Shown here one piece after another: positions 57,826-64,000 of a stretch of DNA of 64,000 bases. Location: contig NC_083511.1 of the NCBI RefSeq assembly GCF_032362555.1, positions 10,850,001 through 10,914,000 of the forward strand. Reading direction: 5' to 3'. The translations under genes were made by a program, and so were the position numbers. Source of the stretch: Amyelois transitella (taxonomy: Eukaryota; Arthropoda; Insecta; Lepidoptera; Pyralidae). The notes under the pieces were generated by a model that saw nothing but the letters and a program-made list of their open reading frames with translations, ran no database searches and was not told the origin of the DNA. Every line of letters starts with the position of its first letter. Positions within the stretch are counted from its first letter, which is position 1.

Positions 57826-59970
57826 TAGTAGTTTAGTTCTATGGGTCGTAATTTTTATACAACCACCAAACAAATTGGTCTGATACCTCTTAAATCGTAA
57901 ATAAACAATGGCGTTTGCATACACACTACTGTTGTCTGAAAAAGCACCAAATCACGCGCCATAACCTGGGTAATAACCATATAAGTAAATATTCTTTACA
58001 ATTTTTACTTTTCCTCTATACCTACTAAATAATTCCGTGTCAGACAAAAAGTTCTGAATAAATTAGTCTCTTTACACACTTCCGTCCCTTTTTGCCAAAT
58101 AAATTTCACATATCTAACGCAGGAAAAATAATCATTTAAACAATGATTCAGTCAGGGCCTCACGCACCAAATAATACAAGAAACCGCTGAAGATTACGGA
58201 AATTCATAATTGTCTATTGTGAAAACCATTTTGTGTTATGTAAGGTTACGTATAAGACATAACCTAAGTTGCCAAATTTTATTTTTATGTGAGAGCCGGA
58301 TTTTAAATAACTAGCGATCTTACCCCGACTTCGCCCAAGTAGGCAGGTGTGAAGCACTCTTTTTAGAGCAGGGTAAAATAGAAGGGGATTATTCTACATT
58401 TTCCTATGCATGTTGCAAACAACGAAAGTATTAAAAAACTTTCAATATAGTTGGTCAGTCAACTACATGCAAAGTTAAGGCCTGCACGGAACTATGCCAC
58501 AAAGGTTAGCAAAGAGTTTCTAATTCACCAGGTGAAAATGCAATCAGAAATTGTTAGAAAAAGATCTAAAGTGGGCAAATAAAGTGTAGTAGGTCGACTT
58601 TTAAAACATCTAGCTCGATAGAAACATCACAAGAAGACTTTGATTTAAATCGGCGACGCGATTATGTCCGAGGCAAAGGTCAAATGATAATTAGGTTGAT
58701 TAATAAACAATTAAGCTTCTACTTACACGCATCATGGCCAAAGTCATTATTTGCCGATTTAATTTCGTCCAAGTAATTATGTTTTTCGGCAGCGTCATTG
58801 CTGTGCAAAGGGCTGAGAGTTACAACTACTTACTGCTTGAAATCAGGCGACCAAAGTGTTTGTTTTCATGGTTGTATAAAAAATACGAATGAAGCAAAGA
58901 CATTTTTATATTGAGAATTTTTCCGTGTTTTTATATAGTTTTAATACCTACAAGAAATAAATCCATAATAATAATATTTGCCTTGAGCATGCCCAGATGA
59001 GATATAAAACAGAAAATTTATATTTTTTAGTATTTACTTAATTTAAATTACCGTGCATATTATTATGCACAGTGTCACAGGTACTACATTTTGACTTAAC
59101 AATATGTTAGTATTTTTATTAGTAATTTATTATCATTATGTATTCCAAATTCAAATATATTAAATCAGTGAATTGAGTTCACATTCTCTTTGGCAGAATA
59201 AAAGTAATTTTATGATTAAAAAAAAATGTGAATTGGATAACCATTTCGGAAAAAAAAATTTAAATTACGAATTTGGTAAATTAGAATACAAAACAACACA
59301 CCCATTGTCAAAAAAAAAGTGGCAAAATTTACATCATATTCCACCGTCACATTGTTTACTTACAAAATAAAGAAATAAAACTACTTTTCCTTTAAAATGA
59401 CTCCCTTGAAATTTAAATAAATAATCAAGAAATGAATAATCAACTCTTTAAACATAAAATGTACATAATTTTATGGCCTGATTATAATAAATATTTTTTG
59501 GAGTTTTGACATTACTGTGCGTCTGTTAGGGAATGTTACTATACAATGCCTAGGAAACGTGTACAGTTGCTTTAATCTTCGGAAGTGTGAAATAAAAAAT
59601 TACATATAAGACATATTTACTAGAAGATACATACATCTATATGTACATTTCTTGAATAGAGACAGGAAATATATGCAACTTTACCCCAAATAGTCTAGAT
59701 TACGTTTTTCAGACAGCAAACTATCTGTTCTTAAAATTTAAACTGCTCAATTATTAAAAAAAAAAAACATGACACAGTAACATACCCCCTACAGACACAT
59801 TGTCTATGTGCGCAGCCACACCTTAAATATTATGTTATTATAACAATTATGCTTAAATAATGTTACATCGTATAGTAACTATACTAGATGCATAGTCGGC
59901 TATTTACAGTGTATGAAATGCAGACATGTTGAAAAGTAGCAGACATAATATGTTAATATGCAGTTCATGC
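57826..59970. other. AT-rich intergenic region
   Basis: No gene I can support apart from the weak short ORF at 58734-58892. No clear repeat. Confidence 0.5.
58734..58892 (+). CDS. Possible small secreted peptide ORF
   Basis: 52 codons starting MAKVIICRFNFVQVIMFFGS, with a hydrophobic N-terminus followed by VIAVQRAES, which could be a signal-peptide cleavage region, and a basic end WLYKKYE. There is no homology I recognise and no further exon; chance cannot be excluded. Confidence 0.2.
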   Translation: MAKVIICRFNFVQVIMFFGSVIAVQRAESYNYLLLEIRRPKCLFSWLYKKYE

Positions 59971-59971
59971 C

Positions 59972-60228
59972 GTGCCGTGCCGTGTGGTTCCCGGCACCAA
60001 TACAAAAAATAATAGGACCACTCCTCCCATGGATGTCGTAAATGGCGACTAAAGGATAGGCTAACTTGGGATTCTTTTTTAGGCGACGGGCTAGCAACCT
60101 GTCACTATTTGAATCTCAATTCTATCATTAACCTAAATAGCTGAACGTGGCCATTCAGTCTTTTCAAGTTTGTTGACTCTGTCTGCCCCGCAAGAGATAT
60201 GGACGTGACCATATGTATGTATGCAGTT
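59972..60228 (+). repeat. ATGT-tailed short repeat, near-complete reference copy
   Basis: Starts with the hairpin GTGCCGTGTGGTTCCCGGCA, passes CCATGGATGTCGTAAATGGC, GGGATTCTTTTTTAGGCGAC, CCTGTCACTATTTGAATCTC and GGCCATTCAGTCTTTTCAAG, and ends CAAGAGATATGGACGTGACC then ATGTATGTATG. About 255 bp, the best copy for defining the family. Confidence 0.85.
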
Positions 60229-60599
60229 CATTGGAGTGGTTAGGTGATCGAATCCGTATGGTAAGGTTTGTAAAATATGGCCCTGGTCTTCAACAAGTGA
60301 ACAGTTTAATTGTGTGATGTGAAGATCATAAATATTTAAACAATCACTATTATAAGTAATTAATTTTAAAAATGACCTGCTTTTCTCAATACGAAGCGTC
60401 TCACATAAACCTATTGCATAATACTTTTAAGTCATGAATCAGAGTGTGAAAATAATAAATTTAAATATTTAACTGTCGAGGTACATATCATTCATATTAT
60501 GTCTGCTACATAATTAGGCTATTATCACATGATGATTAAGAGTCAGATGTAGGTACTGTATGTTTGTTGTGTTGTGTTAAATCACAGTTGATTATTATA

Positions 60600-60695
60600 C
60601 AGTTTCCTCTGAGCGGAACGTGGCTTGTCCTTCTTTTCAAGACTGTTGGCTCTGCCCACCACGTAAGGGATATAGACGTGATTATATGTATATAA
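60600..60695 (+). repeat. ATGT-tailed short repeat, 3' end
   Basis: CAAGACTGTTGGCTCTGCCC to GGGATATAGACGTGATTATA. Confidence 0.75.
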
Positions 60696-60802
60696 TAGTA
60701 GTAATAGTATATATGTTCTCTGTAAATTGACTTTCATAGCTTTTTTGCATGTTTCTAAATTCGTGTAGTTCAATTTTACTTCACAAAGCTGCAGCCTGCG
60801 TA

Positions 60803-60940
60803 GCATGTCACGCGCGACGCTGTTTTTATCGCGTGAAAACCTATCGCTGTCTCGTTCCATGTCATAATAAAAAGCGAGACAGGGCTAGTTTTTAACGCAA
60901 TAAAAACGGAGTCGCGCGTGTCTCGCTACGGGGTGCATGG
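60803..60940. mobile_element. Fold-back MITE, best-preserved copy
   Basis: Left arm AGCATGTCACGCGCGACGCT then GTTTTTATCGCGTG; right arm AACGCAATAAAAACGGAGTC then GCGCGTGTCTCGCTACGG. The arms pair over most of about 55 bp each. The centre is near CATGTCATAATAAAAAGCGA. Confidence 0.8.
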
Positions 60941-61039
60941 TGCAGTAGTTAATATTCCCAATTGCTTCACAGCAGTCCCGAGTTCAATTGTGGACAGTAA
61001 ATGAAATAATAAGACTATGCAGTTCAAAGTTTGGTCCTC

Positions 61040-61240
61040 AATATGAGTTTAAAAAAAATATATATACGCGACAAATTACACGGATTGCCTCCAAACTTGT
61101 GTTACAAAATACTACATTTATTTATATAGATAAACATCCAAGACCACGGCCAATCAGAAAAAGTTAGTTCTTCATCATGTTTTGGTGAACCCAGACCTCT
61201 GTAGTTACAGACAAGCACATTACCACTGCACCACAGAAGT
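61040..61240 (-). mobile_element. tRNA-derived SINE (SINE-A), decayed
   Basis: CGCGACAAATTACACGGATT, AGATAAACATCCAAGACCAC and a degraded tRNA head near 61190-61235 match the 10501-10765 copy. Confidence 0.75.
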
Positions 61241-61539
61241 AAGTTTTATGCAAAATAGTTACAAGTAACATTATCATTTCATAACTTACACTGCATCAAC
61301 ATTCACCATCTTTGCGTCCTAAGGAAGCTGGGATGACAGAAGCTGATGATGGCCATATAAACAGTACTCAACCCACCCTAAGACATCTTTATAGGCTTAG
61401 GAAAACTTATACATCACTAACACCAACTAATTTGGGGTTAAAGATGTACTAAAGACTGTAAAAACCCATACTCGGCAGCACAAATTAACCATAATGTGAC
61501 ATTAACCTTAGTCTGCGATAGCTATTACAATTTATAACT

Positions 61540-62651
61540 CTAACAGCAAGTGGACTGGACTGTTTCTGCTTCAAGTAAATTGAAATCCATACCGTTGGGG
61601 CGGTTGAAACCCGTCTTGATCCCGTCCCAACCATCCTCAACCTTGTATTCGCCTGTTTGGATGCGGTTGTACACTTCTTGAGCTACGAGCACGAAGGCCT
61701 CTTCTACATTCCTCCCGGTTTTCGCTGATGTTTCAATGTGGTGAAGTCCTGTGAAAAATAGGATTTACTTTTGGTTGGTTGGCAGTTCTTAGTTATGGGT
61801 CAGAATTGAGACTGTTTCAGAAATATGTGGTGTCATTTTCCCAAACTTTTTACAGTAGTTAATTTTCAATAACAATAAAATGTACCTCTGACTGCTTTCG
61901 CAAGGTGGTTTTCAAATTTAAAAAAAGATGACTAATTTTTAAACGAAAATTGATAACAAACATAAAGAAAATTCTTTTTTAATTTTATAAGACACATTTT
62001 AATGGCAATAATGACCTTGTAGGGTAGGGTAGAGATAATATTAAAAATGTATATGTTTTTTAAAATAAAAACCTTGGATAGTACAAATTAATACTTGTAA
62101 GGTAGAAAAAGATGAACATACCATTTTCTTCAGCAAACATTCTAGCCTCTTCACAAGTCACTTCTCTCCTGTTTTTATTTTCCCCAACTAAGTCCACTTT
62201 GCACCCCACTAAAGCAAACACAGGCCTGTGAGGCTCTATATGCCGCTTTGCCTCCATCATCCAAAGAGGAATGTGCTCAAAACTCGATCTATTACACACA
62301 TCGTACACTAACAAAGCACCAACGGAATTTCTATAATAAGATTTTGTTATGGATCTAAATCGCTCTTGGCCTGCAGTATCCCAGAGCTGTAATTTGATTC
62401 TTGTGCCATCCTGTACTTCTATTATCCTGGCGAAGAAGTCCACACCAACCGTGGGATCCGACAGCTAAAATATAACACGCAATTAAACAAGAGTTTCATA
62501 TCAAACGCAATTTCACGATACGAAAACAAAGGTTTAAAATTACCTCAGCGAATTTACCGTCTGTAAAGTACTTTAGTAAAGAACTTTTGCCCACTGTACT
62601 GTCCCCAATAAGAATCAGCCTGAATTGATAATCAAATATTGGATCAACCAT
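61540..62651 (-). CDS. Rab39: Rab39 small GTPase
   Basis: Three in-phase exons, 62651-62544, 62464-62122 and 61748-61540, give 219 residues. Rab39 is a membrane-anchored GTPase of late endosome, lysosome and autophagy traffic. Visible motifs: P-loop GDSTVGKSS (residues 16-24), switch I DPTVGVDFF, WDTAGQERFRS, a GCKVD guanine-specificity motif in place of NKxD, ETSAK, and two C-terminal cysteines for geranylgeranylation. It is nearly collinear with fly Rab39 (start MVDPIFDYQFRLILIGDST, middle HIPLWMMEAKRHIEPHRPVF). It lies head to head with an unrecognised gene. Confidence 0.96.
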
Positions 62652-63193
62652 TTTTCTAATTTCACTTTTAATAACATAAAATTATTCACAACAATGATTT
62701 TCTCAAAAATTACGTATTAATTGTGACAAGTGAATGACAAATTGACAAACAATCGTGTGACATAATGTGGACGAACAGAATGAACGATTACCATAGACAA
62801 ATTTCGTTTGTTAGGTTGCTTTTGCATCATTTCCGTTTATTTTATCGATAATATAATCCGTAAAAATCGATTAAGGGGGTCACACACGCAGCGTCTAATG
62901 GAATGTTGAAATATTGTCATTTAAAAAAAAGGCTCTTTCCTGTTTTTCTCCTGTGTTCATTTCATTCATTCTTTAAGTAAGTTGAATAGCAAAAAAAAAT
63001 TAATTATATATTAACTTCAGTAATATAATATTTTTTAAATAAATAATTTAACTTTCTCTGAGCTATGTAGATAAAAATTTATAAAAATATTATAATGTAA
63101 TTGCTGTACTTGGACTGCTAGGTAAATCAGGAATTTATCATGTTTTATGAGACCCACCATTTGACCGGTATGAATACTAGTGTATAAATTTCT
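62652..63193. promoter_or_regulatory. Divergent upstream region of Rab39 and the edge gene
   Basis: 542 bp between the two start codons. AT-rich; likely holds both promoters, with no motif I can assign. Confidence 0.4.
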
Positions 63194-63451
63194 ATGACAA
63201 AAGGGGTTACCACTGGCATTTTGTCCAGAGAAGCCTACGAATTGATTAAAACGTAAGTATCTAACTGGATTATGATAATCAAGAGAGCTTATTTTAGTTG
63301 TTTATAGCGTAAAAAAAAAATATCAGTGACCGTAAATTGAAAACATTATTTTCTTTCAGGTTACCAAATCTAATCATGAGTTATAATCAAATCTATAAAA
63401 CTAAGGAGCATGTCGATCATATTGAGAATAAAACAAAGCCTACTCCTATTG
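63194..63451 (+). CDS. First two exons of an unrecognised gene
   Basis: Exons 63194-63252 (MTKGVTTGILSREAYELIKT across the junction) and 63360-63451 (LPNLIMSYNQIYKTKEHVDH onward) join in phase with GTAAGT and TTTCAG sites and end at a GTAATA donor. An in-frame stop lies just upstream of the ATG. The product starts as a soluble, slightly basic helix-prone protein. I do not recognise it. Later exons must lie beyond the window or past 63451. Confidence 0.55.
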
Positions 63452-63599
63452 GTAATATATATTTTTTATTCTAAAAACGGCAATGATAATATTTGTAACA
63501 ATATAATAATTGTTACAAATAGCTTCCAATAGTCATTTAAGTGAATCATATTGCAAGCTCGAACTCGGGGAATATTTGTGTTAAATTATTACTTATAAG

Positions 63600-63835
63600 G
63601 CTTACTTAACAAAAGGAAAGGCTAATAAACTTTGGGTTCCTCTTGTATAGGCTAATAAACTTTAGGTTCCTCTTGTGTGTACCATGGGTGATGGGGATGG
63701 GTAAGCAACCTGTCACTATTTGAATCTCACAACCTTCATTACACCATACAGCTGAGTTGAATATGACCTTTAATCATTTTCAAGACTTTGTCTAACCCAC
63801 AAGGGATACGGTGTAATTATATGTGGACTCACTTC
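63600..63835 (+). repeat. ATGT-tailed short repeat, decayed
   Basis: GTAAGCAACCTGTCACTATT and TTTTCAAGACTTTGTCTAAC, then CAAGGGATACGGTGTAATTA. It also contains a local duplicate of GGCTAATAAACTTT. Confidence 0.65.
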
Positions 63836-64000
63836 ACACACAAAGTTACAACCAAAGTCAGGACTCGTGGTTTGTTTGAACAAATTCATTGTATGGTCTT
63901 GTTATGATGTACCTCCTCTTAATAGCATTCTTATGTATGGGTTTTGAAGCTTGGCCTCAGCTAAACTCAGCATATATAAGTGACACTTTATACACATACA

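Overview
The window is an AT-rich, intron-bearing insect chromosome segment, almost certainly from a moth or butterfly. Every intact host gene has an insect-type protein. The repeats are typically lepidopteran: short Helitrons with TC/CTAG ends inserted between A and T, tRNA-headed SINEs with ATTT tails, and a very common short repeat ending in ATGT units. I found no prokaryotic feature, CRISPR array or rRNA.

Host genes from left to right: a secreted/membrane leucine-rich-repeat protein (+, 1650-3756); the planar-polarity protein Van Gogh/Vangl (-, 8404-13035, all five exons); an SLC16/MCT-like transporter (+, 13842-18271, four exons); SCYL2 (-, 31812-40445, six exons); TM2D2 (+, 40803-41351); ribosomal protein S13 (-, 42261-43520); the complex I subunit NDUFB4 (+, 43861-44317) followed by a diverged tandem paralogue (+, 44616-45644); TRAPPC5 (-, 47069-55121, five exons); Rab39 (-, 61540-62651, three exons); and the first two exons of an unrecognised gene (+, from 63194). 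Exon joins were chosen from GT/AG sites and checked for reading phase across each junction. Four gene pairs are divergent (Vang/MCT, SCYL2/TM2D2, RpS13/NDUFB4, Rab39/unknown), and the two central pairs are only about 340-360 bp apart at their start codons.

Mobile DNA fills most of the rest. From 20.1 to 30.8 kb lies a cluster: a 62-bp perfect palindrome, an apparently whole hAT transposon (perfect 10-bp TIRs, 8-bp TSD), a broken pogo/Tigger-type transposase gene, the C-terminal tail of one LINE, and a broken CR1-type LINE whose 5' part is tandemly duplicated. The large SCYL2 intron holds a TTCGGC-rich TIR element split by a 5'-truncated LINE. The large TRAPPC5 intron holds a nearly whole two-ORF LINE with a long poly(A) tail. 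An apparently whole mariner sits at 56.5-57.8 kb. Two LTR-like fossils, seven fold-back MITE copies and about eighteen ATGT-tailed short repeats are scattered throughout.

The host genes serve unrelated housekeeping or developmental roles (polarity, clathrin/endosome traffic, Golgi tethering, Rab traffic, translation, respiration) and do not form one pathway. I see no convincing new multi-gene system. The most interesting points are the hAT start codon apparently split by an intron, the diverged NDUFB4 duplicate, the shared 3' end of the short repeat and the LINE, and the palindrome beside the hAT insertion.
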